Source: Lysobacter enzymogenes
Lineage (GTDB): Bacteria; Pseudomonadota; Gammaproteobacteria; Xanthomonadales; Xanthomonadaceae
Reading direction: 5' to 3'
DNA: 33,066 nt
NCBI RefSeq assembly: GCF_900106525.1
Contig: NZ_FNOG01000001.1
Coordinates: 365,122-398,187 of the forward strand
Positions 1-6,608 of the stretch are shown here, one piece after another (the first letter of the stretch is position 1; each line of letters begins with the position of its first letter). The notes under the pieces are model-generated. The model was not told the origin of the DNA, did not search any database, and saw only the letters and a program-made list of their open reading frames with translations. The translations under genes were made by a program, and so were the position numbers.

Positions 1-11
1 GCGGTGAAGCC

Positions 12-38
12 CTGGATCCCCGCTTTCGCGGGGATGAC
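12..38. repeat. Short palindromic repeat (GGATCCCCGC...GCGGGGAT)
   Basis: An 8-bp perfect inverted repeat (ATCCCCGC at 16-23, GCGGGGAT at 28-35) closes on a TTTC loop. The unit is of the common intergenic dispersed type seen in many proteobacteria. The rest of 1-188 holds no gene I can support. Confidence 0.6.
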
Positions 39-188
39 GGTAGGAGGGAGACGACAGGAGCCAACGCCTGCGCGCCGCGCAACCACCATCCCACCCCGGC
101 GCGCTTCACCGCGCAAAGGTGACCTTCGACAGTGGGAAGCGCACCCGCGCCGTGCCGATCATCGAGCGATCCCATCGGAGAGACCGCC

Positions 189-1343
189 ATGCCGCTCAAA
201 TCGCTCGCGCTGCTGCTGGCGCTGTCGCCGCTGTGCGCCGCCGCGCAGACCTTCGGCGTGGCCGTCGATTCCAAGGTGATCCTGCGCAACGGCGCCGGCG
301 CGATTCCCAAACGCCCGGCCGGCGATTCGGCTGCGTTCTTCCGGCTCGAAGACGGGCGCCTGCGCAAGCTCGGCGAGGTCGCGGTGCCCACCAGCTACCT
401 CGGCCCGCCGACCTCGATCGCGGTGTCGCCGCGCGGCGATCTCGCGCTGGTGCTGTCGTCGTCCAAGGTCGATCCGGCCGATCCCACGCGCTACGCCGCC
501 GACGACCGGCTGTCGGTGGTGGACCTGTCGGGCAAGGCGCCCAAGCTCGTGCAGACCCTTGCGCTCGGCGTGCGTCCCTCGTCGGTCAAGTTCGACCGCA
601 GCGGCGACACCGCGCTGGTCTCGTCCAACCCCGACAACGGTTTCGTCTACCTGTCGATTCGCGACCGCCGCGCCGCCATCGCCGAAAAATCGACGCTGGC
701 GCCGAACATGGGCCCGCTGTCGAGCGCGTTCGCGCCCGACGGCAAGCGCGTGCTGGTCGCGCAATCCGACGCCCAGCGCGTATCGCTGTACGACTGGCGC
801 GACGGTCGCATCGTCCAGCCCGCGGTCCGCGACATGGCCGCCGGCGTCACCCCGTTCACCGTCGCCTGGTGCGGCGCGGACCTCGCCGTGGTCGGCAATT
901 TCGGCATCCCCGACAGCAGCAACGGCGACATCGACACGGTCAGCCTGATCGATCTGGCCGGCGCCAGGCCGCGGGTGATCGACACCGTCGCGGTCGGCTC
1001 CGCGCCCGAGGACGTGGCCTGTTCGCCCGACGGCCGCTACGCCGTCGCCGCGGTGCAGAACATGAGCAACCGCCCGGCCGCGCATCCCTGGTATTCGCCG
1101 CACAGCCTGGTGGTGCTGCTGAAGATCGAAGACCGCCGCCTGCGCCGCCTCGACGCCGCGCCCATCGGCGCCTGGGCCGAAGGCGTGGCCTTCGGCGACG
1201 ACAGCCGCAGCGTGCTGGCGCAGAGCATCGACGACCGCGCGCTGCACCTGCTGCGGATCGAAAACGAGCGCCTGAAACCGGCCGGCGCGCCGGTGGTGTT
1301 CGCCAACGGCGCGCCGGCGGCGATCGGCGTGGCCGGGCGTTGA
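189..1343 (+). CDS. Secreted beta-propeller protein (YVTN/lactonase-like fold)
   Basis: A 384-residue exported protein. The start at 189 is chosen over an in-frame upstream ATG at 132 because it gives a clean Sec signal peptide (MPLKSLALLLALSPLCAAAQ) and has GGAGA 5-9 bases upstream. The mature part is a series of blade-like repeats, each with a phrase such as SPRGDLALVLSS, DRSGDTALVSS, APDGKRVLVAQ, SPDGRYAVAAV, about 45-60 residues apart. This is the pattern of seven-bladed propellers of the YncE/lactonase type. No catalytic residues stand out, so the role is unknown: it could be a periplasmic binding or scaffold protein or a lactonase-like enzyme. It is followed 109 bases later by another exported protein on the same strand that has its own promoter candidate. 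Confidence 0.75.
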   Translation: MPLKSLALLLALSPLCAAAQTFGVAVDSKVILRNGAGAIPKRPAGDSAAFFRLEDGRLRKLGEVAVPTSYLGPPTSIAVSPRGDLALVLSSSKVDPADPTRYAADDRLSVVDLSGKAPKLVQTLALGVRPSSVKFDRSGDTALVSSNPDNGFVYLSIRDRRAAIAEKSTLAPNMGPLSSAFAPDGKRVLVAQSDAQRVSLYDWRDGRIVQPAVRDMAAGVTPFTVAWCGADLAVVGNFGIPDSSNGDIDTVSLIDLAGARPRVIDTVAVGSAPEDVACSPDGRYAVAAVQNMSNRPAAHPWYSPHSLVVLLKIEDRRLRRLDAAPIGAWAEGVAFGDDSRSVLAQSIDDRALHLLRIENERLKPAGAPVVFANGAPAAIGVAGR

Positions 1344-1399
1344 GCCGGCGGCGCACGCACGACCCAGGCAGCGGCCATCGCCGCGTGCGCGCGCTGGGC

Positions 1400-1405
1400 T
1401 AGACT
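1400..1405 (+). promoter_or_regulatory. Candidate -10 element (TAGACT) for the 1453 gene
   Basis: TAGACT preceded by GGGC lies 47 bases upstream of the ATG at 1453. The same CTAGACTGC string lies directly upstream of the gene starting at 30125 on the other strand. No convincing -35 is visible. Confidence 0.35.
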
Positions 1406-1452
1406 GCTCGCGCGTCCGCAGCGGCGGATGCACATTCAGGGGGAAGGGTTCG

Positions 1453-1971
1453 ATGAAGCACACGCTCCGCGCCGCCGCGTTCGCGGCGGTGCTGCTCGCG
1501 GCCGGCGGCGCCCAGGCGCAGATGCCGATGGTCATCAACGATGCGGTGTCCGCGGCGGTCAACAGCCAGCGCAGCGCGCCGCTCAAGCTCGCGCCGCCGG
1601 ACGCCGGCAAGGCGTTGGTGGTGTTCTACCGGGACGTGCCGTTCTGGGGCAATCGCCAGATTTTCGAGGTGCGCGAGGGCGACGCCAGCCTCGCCAGCCT
1701 GCGTTTCGGCCAGTACGCCGTGCGCACGATCGAACCGGGCGAGCACCGCTTCGTCCTGGCCGAAGGCGGCGACGGCTCGGCGCTGTCGCTGCAGGCCGAA
1801 GCCGGCCATACCTACTATTTCGAGGGCGTGCTGGAGAAGGTCGAGCGGAGCAAGCGCCAGCGCCTGAACCGGGTCGAGGCGGACCGCTTCGAGCGCACCT
1901 CGTTCAAGCTCGCGCCGTCCGAGCCCGGCCTGGCCGGGCTCGGCCCCGCCGATCCCGATCCGTTCCAGTGA
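1453..1971 (+). CDS. Exported DUF2846-like protein
   Basis: A 172-residue protein with a Sec signal peptide (MKHTLRAAAFAAVLLAAGGAQAQ). The start is supported by GGGGGAAGGG about 6 bases upstream. The mature part begins with a KALVVFYRD strand (near residue 54). It continues through a phrase of the type 'G-xYAVRTIEPGEH' (near 90-100) and ends in an aromatic HTYYFEGVLE strand (near 119-128). That order, a basic/aromatic strand, then an EPGEH turn, then a strand with Y-Y-F, matches the small beta-sandwich DUF2846 family of periplasmic or lipoproteins. There is no lipobox cysteine here. The C-terminal tail is rich in Pro, Gly and Asp. The biochemical role is unknown. The family assignment rests on overall pattern only. 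Confidence 0.65.
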   Translation: MKHTLRAAAFAAVLLAAGGAQAQMPMVINDAVSAAVNSQRSAPLKLAPPDAGKALVVFYRDVPFWGNRQIFEVREGDASLASLRFGQYAVRTIEPGEHRFVLAEGGDGSALSLQAEAGHTYYFEGVLEKVERSKRQRLNRVEADRFERTSFKLAPSEPGLAGLGPADPDPFQ

Positions 1972-1998
1972 TCGCTCGCGCCGCGCCGCCGCGGCGCG

Positions 1999-4107
1999 TC
2001 ACTGCACCCGGATCGCCAGCTCGCGGCGCCCGCCGGCCTCGTTGCCGCTGTAATCGCGCGCCGTCACCCGCAGCGTGTAATCGCCCGGCGCCAGCTCGCT
2101 GGGCAGCCACAGGCCTTCGCTCACCCGGCCGCCGCGCACGGTGTTGCTGAGCACGTAGCGGAAGCGGGTGACCGCGCTGCCGTGCACGGTGATGCCGCTG
2201 CCGGGCGCGTAGATGGTCTGGGTGGTGTCGTCGGGCGGCAGGCGGTCGAACTCGATGTTCATGCGCGGCGCTTCGTAGCCCGGCAGCGGTTGGCCCTTGG
2301 CGTCGAGCCATTGGTAGCCCAGCGTGTACAGGCCCAGCCGCCGGCGCGGCAGATTGTCGTCGACCTGATCCCAACCTTCGGCGACGATTTGCAGCCCCGA
2401 CAGCGCGCGCGACACCAGCAGGCGGCCCTCGCGTTTGTCCTTCAGCGGCTGGCCCAGCGTGTCGAGCAGTTCGATGCGCTCCAGCCGCGGCGCCACGTGA
2501 TCGGCGTAACCGACGAAGTTCAGCGCGATGGCGTTGCGCTCGTAACCGCTCGGGCCCAGGCTCAGATGCACGTGCGCCATCGGATTGATCGTGCCGAGCG
2601 TGTCGCCGACAACGAAGCGCGTGCCGCGGCGCAGGCGCATGCGTTCGAGTTGCCCGTCGTCGCCGTAGATCGGTTTGAAGCGGGCCGGATCGAGCGGTTC
2701 GCCGCGCGCGTTGCGGCCCACGCGCATGTGGATGTAGGACAGCCGGCCGAGTTCGGCGCCTTCGCCGAGATTGCCGAAACCCCACGACGCTACCGGCGCC
2801 GACACCTTGGCGTCGGCGATCGCCAGCACCGCCTGGCCGATGTCGCCGCGGATGTCGAGGCCGCCGTGCAGGTGATGGCGCGCTTCGCCGTAGCCGTCGC
2901 CGCGCACTTCGCCGAGCGTGCCGACCACTTCGTGCCAGCCGTCCTGCGGTTGCAGCGGCCACCGGCCGGCGGTGTCGGGCAGCGGGTCCGCCTCGGCCGG
3001 GCCGACCGGGCCGTTGGCCAGCGGCGCCACCGCCGGCGCCGCGGGTGCGATGCGATGCAAGCGATGGCTGGCCGCGTCGGTCACGTACAGCGAACCGTCG
3101 CCGCCGAGCGCGAGTCCGGCGGGACGCGACAGACGCTGATCCTGGGTATCGCCGCTGAGCACCACCCAGTTGCCGTCGCGACGTATCTGGAAGGTCATGC
3201 CCATCGCCTGATCGGCGATGTAGAACAAGCCGTCGTGGGTGATCGCCAGCGCCGCCGGCCGCACCAGCGGGCTCTGGCCCAAGGTCGCGGGCAGCAACGA
3301 CAGCGTCGACACATCGCCATCGGGTTGCACGCGCCGCAGCGCTTTGTTGCGCGTATCGGCGACCCACAGCAAACCTTGCGCATCCAGCGCCAACGCGGTC
3401 GGTGTATCGAACTGGGCGATCGCCGCCGCGCCGTCGGCGAAGCCGGGCTTGCCGTTGCCGGCCAGCGTGCTCACCGTGCCGTCGGGCTCGATCACGCGGA
3501 TGCGGTCGTTGTACGTGTCGGCGACGAACACGCGCCCGCGCCGGCTCACCGCCACGCCCATCGGTCCGTCGAACTGCGCTTGCCTGCCTGCGCCGTCGCG
3601 ATAACCGGGCGTGCCGTCGCCGGCCAGCGTGGTCACCGCGCCTTGTTTGGAAATCTTGCGGATCGCGTGGTTGCCGGTGTCGGCGACGTACAGATTGCCG
3701 TCGCCGTCCAAGGCCAGGCCCGAGGGCGTATTGAACGCAGCGGCCAGGCCGACGCCGTCGACGAAGCCTTCCTTGGAACCGGCCACCGTCGCCACGCGCC
3801 CGTCGGGCGTCATCGAACGGATACGGTTGTTGTCGCCGGCATCGCTGAAATACAGCGTGCCGTCGCCGGTGCGCACCAGGCCGTAAGGATCGTCCAGGCG
3901 CGCCTGCCGCGCGGCGCCGTTGCGCAGGCCACGCACGCCGTCGCCGGCGATCCACTCCACCTGCGCGCTCCAGTCGTAAGGCGTCGGCGGCGGCGGAGCG
4001 GGCTTGAGCGCGAGCAGCGCGCCCGGCTTGGGCTGGAATACGAAGGTGGCGGCGAGGGCGAGGCCGGTGGCGGCGACGGCGAGCAGGATCCAGGGCTTGC
4101 GGGACAT
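1999..4107 (-). CDS. NHL-repeat propeller fused to an M23-type metallopeptidase domain
   Basis: A 702-residue protein starting at the ATG with AAGGAA upstream. Residues 5-25 form a signal anchor (WILLAVAATGLALAATFVF), so the rest is periplasmic. Residues about 60-355 carry NHL repeats: 'NTPSGLALDGDGNLYVADTGN' type units recur about every 55 residues. Residues about 400-520 look like an M23 (LytM) domain. H414 and D418 sit in H-G-G-L-D, a tyrosine-rich strand contains H460 (YIHM), and H512/H514 form the H-x-H ligand motif (AHVHLSLG). Those are the zinc ligands of lysostaphin/LytM peptidases, which cut peptidoglycan cross-links. A beta-rich tail (about 540-702, ending in a 'LAPGDYTLRVTARDYSGNEAG' type strand) resembles an Ig-like fold. 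It sits next to two beta-lactamases. Activity against peptidoglycan is inferred; M23 domains can also be inactive activators, but here the ligands look intact. Confidence 0.8.
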   Translation of the reverse strand: MSRKPWILLAVAATGLALAATFVFQPKPGALLALKPAPPPPTPYDWSAQVEWIAGDGVRGLRNGAARQARLDDPYGLVRTGDGTLYFSDAGDNNRIRSMTPDGRVATVAGSKEGFVDGVGLAAAFNTPSGLALDGDGNLYVADTGNHAIRKISKQGAVTTLAGDGTPGYRDGAGRQAQFDGPMGVAVSRRGRVFVADTYNDRIRVIEPDGTVSTLAGNGKPGFADGAAAIAQFDTPTALALDAQGLLWVADTRNKALRRVQPDGDVSTLSLLPATLGQSPLVRPAALAITHDGLFYIADQAMGMTFQIRRDGNWVVLSGDTQDQRLSRPAGLALGGDGSLYVTDAASHRLHRIAPAAPAVAPLANGPVGPAEADPLPDTAGRWPLQPQDGWHEVVGTLGEVRGDGYGEARHHLHGGLDIRGDIGQAVLAIADAKVSAPVASWGFGNLGEGAELGRLSYIHMRVGRNARGEPLDPARFKPIYGDDGQLERMRLRRGTRFVVGDTLGTINPMAHVHLSLGPSGYERNAIALNFVGYADHVAPRLERIELLDTLGQPLKDKREGRLLVSRALSGLQIVAEGWDQVDDNLPRRRLGLYTLGYQWLDAKGQPLPGYEAPRMNIEFDRLPPDDTTQTIYAPGSGITVHGSAVTRFRYVLSNTVRGGRVSEGLWLPSELAPGDYTLRVTARDYSGNEAGGRRELAIRVQ

Positions 4108-4221
4108 GCGGTTCCTTGTGGCGCGCGCCGGTTCGCGGCGCGCGGGGGCTTCGATTCCGATTCTAAACCCGCAATTTCCCAACCCGCACTGTGCGATCTC
4201 GCGGCTGCGCGCCGCCGCCGC

Positions 4222-5139
4222 TTACGCCTCGACGATCCAATGCGCGGCCAAGGTCCGCGCCACATCGGCCAGCACCGAGTTGCGCAGTTCGTCATCGCCC
4301 CAGGCATCGGTGAGGTAGCTGGCGATCAGCACCGGCTTGCGCCGGCCCGGCCAGACGATGGCGATGTCGTTGGCGGTGCCCTGGCCGGTACCGGTCTTGT
4401 GGCCGACGCGCCAGCGCTGGGGCAGGCCCGCGCGCAGCCGCGTGTCGCCGGTCTTGCTGGCCAGCATCCATTCGGTCAGGCGCTGGCGCGAGGCCGGATT
4501 CAAGGCATCGCCGAGCAGCAGGCGGCGCATGGTGGCGAGCATGGCGTTGGGCGTGGTGGTGTCGTTGGCGTCGCCCGCGCGCAGCGGCGCGCCGGGCATG
4601 CGCTGCATGCGCGAGATGTCGTCGCCGATGCCGTGCAGGAACCGGTTGACTCCGGCCGGATCGCCGACCAGCGGCAGCAGCAGATTGGCCGCGGTGTTGT
4701 CGCTGATCGTCATCGACGCCTCGCATAACTGGGCGACGCTGGCGCTGCCGCCGGCGCGGGCGATCGGCGCGGTCGCCGGCGAATACGGCACCAGCGCGGC
4801 CTGCGGCACGGCGATGCGCGCGTACAGGTCGATCTCGCCGAGCTCGGCCTTGCGCAGCACCGCCGCGACCAGCGGCAATTTGTAGGTGCTGCACATGGCG
4901 AAGCGCTCGTCGCCGCGGGTGGCCCAGTGGCGGCCGTCGGCGGTGTCCAGCACCGCCACGCCCAGGCGCCCGCCGCTGCGCTGTTCGAGCTTGGCCAGGC
5001 GCTCGCCGAGCGCATCGCCGCCGCCGGCTTGGTCGCCGTCGGCCGGTGCGGCCGCGACGACGTTCGGGGCGAAGCCGGCGCCCGCACCAGCGACGAGCAG
5101 GAAGGTCACCGCGCTTTCCAGGAAGTTGCGTCGTTGCAT
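4222..5139 (-). CDS. Class A beta-lactamase-like protein lacking the omega-loop Glu166
   Basis: A 305-residue protein whose start at 5139 (MQRRNFL) has GGAG upstream; a TTG six codons earlier is less likely. The N-terminus, RRNFL followed by a hydrophobic stretch, is a twin-arginine (Tat) signal. Serine beta-lactamase/transpeptidase motifs are present: S84-T-Y-K87 (Ser70/Lys73), S146-D-N148 (Ser130 loop) and K248-T-G250 (Lys234). The omega loop is abnormal. Where its neighbour has R-N-E-P-E-L-N, this protein reads R-M-P-G-A-P-L-R, is two residues shorter, and contains no glutamate. Class A enzymes use Glu166 for deacylation, so this protein should acylate but release penicillin poorly. It could be a sensor, a drug sink, a repurposed peptidase, or a decaying duplicate. 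The frame is otherwise open and well kept. Same-strand neighbour of the intact paralogue, 107 bases apart. Confidence 0.88.
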   Translation of the reverse strand: MQRRNFLESAVTFLLVAGAGAGFAPNVVAAAPADGDQAGGGDALGERLAKLEQRSGGRLGVAVLDTADGRHWATRGDERFAMCSTYKLPLVAAVLRKAELGEIDLYARIAVPQAALVPYSPATAPIARAGGSASVAQLCEASMTISDNTAANLLLPLVGDPAGVNRFLHGIGDDISRMQRMPGAPLRAGDANDTTTPNAMLATMRRLLLGDALNPASRQRLTEWMLASKTGDTRLRAGLPQRWRVGHKTGTGQGTANDIAIVWPGRRKPVLIASYLTDAWGDDELRNSVLADVARTLAAHWIVEA

Positions 5140-5159
5140 GGCCGGGCTCCAGTTCAAGA

Positions 5160-5210
5160 GGAGCCTGGATTATTCGAAGCGGCGGGCGCGGCCACAAACG
5201 AAGAATTCTC
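5160..5210 (-). promoter_or_regulatory. Candidate promoter of the Glu166-less lactamase gene
   Basis: On the minus strand, TTTGTG (5193-5198) and AATAAT (5169-5174) are 18 bases apart. The predicted transcript would start near 5162, about 23 bases before the ATG. A GAGAATTCTTCG box (around 5199-5210) lies just upstream of the -35. The same layout with the same 18-base spacing precedes the paralogue at 6158. Confidence 0.5.
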
Positions 5211-5246
5211 GCCCCAGGCAAAAGATTTCCTGCTGGCGCGCCGGCG

Positions 5247-6158
5247 TCAGGCCGCGCCGATCCAGTGCTGCGCCAGCGCGCGCGCCGCGTCGGCCAGGAT
5301 CGCGCTTCGCGCATCGTCCTCGCCCTGCGCCTGGGTCAGATAGGTCGTAATGAACACCGGCTTGCGCCCCTGCGGCCAGATAATGGCGATGTCGTTGGTG
5401 GTGCCGTTGCCGCTGCCGGTCTTGTCGCCGATGCGCCAGCTCTTCGGCAGCCCCGCGCGCAGGCGCTTGTCGCCGGTCTGGTTGGCGATCAGCCAATCGG
5501 TGAGCTGGCGGCGCGAGGCCGCGCTCAGCGCGTCGCCGAGCAGCAGCGTGCGCATGCTCGCCAGCATCGCGTTGGGCGAGGTGGTGTCGCGCGGATCGCC
5601 GGGCAGGGCGGTGTTGAGCTCGGGCTCGTTGCGGTCCAGACGGGTGACCTTGTCGCCGATGCCGCGCAGGAACCGGGTCAGCCCGGCCGGATTGCCGACC
5701 AGCGGCAGCAGCAGGTTGGCGGCGGCGTTGTCGCTGATGGTCATGGTCGCCTCGCACAACTGGGCGAGGCTGGCGCTGCCGCCGGCTTCGGCGATCGGCG
5801 TGGTGATCGGGGAATGCGAGATCAGCGCCGACTTCGGCACGGCGAGGCGTTGCTGCATGTCGAGTTCGCCCAGATCGGCCTTGCGCAGCACCGCCGCGGC
5901 GAGCAGGAACTTGAAGGTGCTGCACATGGCGAAGCGCTCGTCGCCGCGCACATCGAAGCGGCGGCCGTCGGCGGTGTCGAGCGCCGACACGCCCAGGCGC
6001 CCGCCGCTGCGCTTTTCCAGTTCGGCCAGGCGCGCGCGCAGCGCGGCATCGGCGGATGCGGCGGGCTTAGGGCTCAGCGCCGCGGCGCCGAAACTGGCGA
6101 CGGCGCCGCCGGCGAGCAGCAAGCTGCCGGTGCATTGGAGGAAAGCGCGTCGTTGCAT
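5247..6158 (-). CDS. bla: Class A serine beta-lactamase, Tat-exported
   Basis: A 303-residue enzyme with an ideal AAGGAG ribosome-binding site ahead of the ATG. The N-terminus MQRRAFLQ plus a hydrophobic stretch is a twin-arginine signal, as in the L2 lactamase of Stenotrophomonas. All class A motifs are present: S80-T-F-K83 (Ser70-x-x-Lys73), S142-D-N144 (Ser130-Asp-Asn), E178-P-E-L-N182 (Glu166...Asn170) and K246-T-G248 (Lys234-Thr-Gly). It should hydrolyse penicillins and probably cephalosporins in the periplasm; the spectrum cannot be read from sequence. A Cys precedes the active serine, but the KTGSGNG stretch has no cysteine at position 238, so the Cys69-Cys238 bridge of KPC-type carbapenemases is absent. 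No ampR-type LysR gene adjoins it. It is the first of two tandem paralogues. Confidence 0.96.
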   Translation of the reverse strand: MQRRAFLQCTGSLLLAGGAVASFGAAALSPKPAASADAALRARLAELEKRSGGRLGVSALDTADGRRFDVRGDERFAMCSTFKFLLAAAVLRKADLGELDMQQRLAVPKSALISHSPITTPIAEAGGSASLAQLCEATMTISDNAAANLLLPLVGNPAGLTRFLRGIGDKVTRLDRNEPELNTALPGDPRDTTSPNAMLASMRTLLLGDALSAASRRQLTDWLIANQTGDKRLRAGLPKSWRIGDKTGSGNGTTNDIAIIWPQGRKPVFITTYLTQAQGEDDARSAILADAARALAQHWIGAA

Positions 6159-6176
6159 GGGGGACTCCTTCGGGGC

Positions 6177-6226
6177 GAACCCCGATTATTGGCAGCGCCG
6201 CGGGAGGCGGCAAACGAGGAATTCTC
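6177..6226 (-). promoter_or_regulatory. Candidate promoter of the intact beta-lactamase gene
   Basis: On the minus strand TTTGCC (6209-6214) and AATAAT (6185-6190) are separated by 18 bases, giving a transcript start near 6178 and a leader of about 20 bases. A GAGAATTCCTCG box abuts the -35 (GAATTC at 6219-6224). The arrangement duplicates that of the paralogue (5160-5210), indicating that the promoter was copied with the gene. Confidence 0.5.
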
Positions 6227-6350
6227 GCGGCTGGCAAAAGAAATCCTTGCAGCGGGCGGGGTGCAGCGGCGCAGTTTGCCAAAACGGTCCGATGGCGTGG
6301 CGGATCGAGATGAACGCGCGAATGCGACTGCGCGCTGCTTCGCGATCTCC

Positions 6351-6574
6351 CTGTAGGAGCGGCGCAAGCCGCGACCGCGACACTGCGCTTACGACGAAAC
6401 CTTCGCTGCGGGCCGTCGCCCCGCGGTCGCGACTCGCGTCGCTCCTACAAGGGCTCCGGTCGCTTCGCGATCTCCCTGTAGGAGCGGCGCGAGCCGCGAC
6501 CGCGACACTGCGCTTACGATGAAACCTTCGCTGCGGGCCGTTACCCCGCGGTCGCGACTCGCGTCGCTCCTACA
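6351..6574. repeat. Two tandem copies (125-bp period) of a GTAGGAGC-type palindromic repeat pair
   Basis: Copy 1 has arms at 6351-6379 and 6422-6449; copy 2 at 6476-6504 and 6547-6574. Each arm is about 28 bases (TGTAGGAGCGGCGC...CCGCGACCGCG) and pairs with its inverted partner with three or so mismatches. The two copies are almost identical over 125 bases, including the spacer and the TTCGCGATCTCC lead-in, so one was made by a tandem duplication. The array fills the gap between the lactamase promoter and the end of the efflux gene. It belongs to the same family as the repeats at 10487-10672 and 20474-20569. Confidence 0.9.
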
Positions 6575-6608
6575 GGGGCTTCGGCTGTTTCGCGTTCGTC
6601 TTGTGGCG

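Noticed and set aside
1-188. A gene at the left window edge
   Set aside because: The short frame at 4-279 is Arg/Pro-rich, begins inside a palindromic repeat and runs into the propeller gene.
2182-4728. 848-residue open frame on the plus strand across the NHL-M23 and lactamase genes
   Set aside because: Its product is Arg/His/Ala-rich with no domain, and it covers two well-supported minus-strand genes; it is a third-position GC shadow.
6351-6574. CRISPR-like tandem repeats
   Set aside because: Only two units, 125-base period, palindromic arms, and near-identical spacers; no cas genes. They are REP-like elements.
6178-6608. An ampR-type regulator expected beside the beta-lactamases
   Set aside because: No LysR gene adjoins them; the LysR at 8478 is divergent from the efflux pump and is placed too far away to be assigned to the lactamases.
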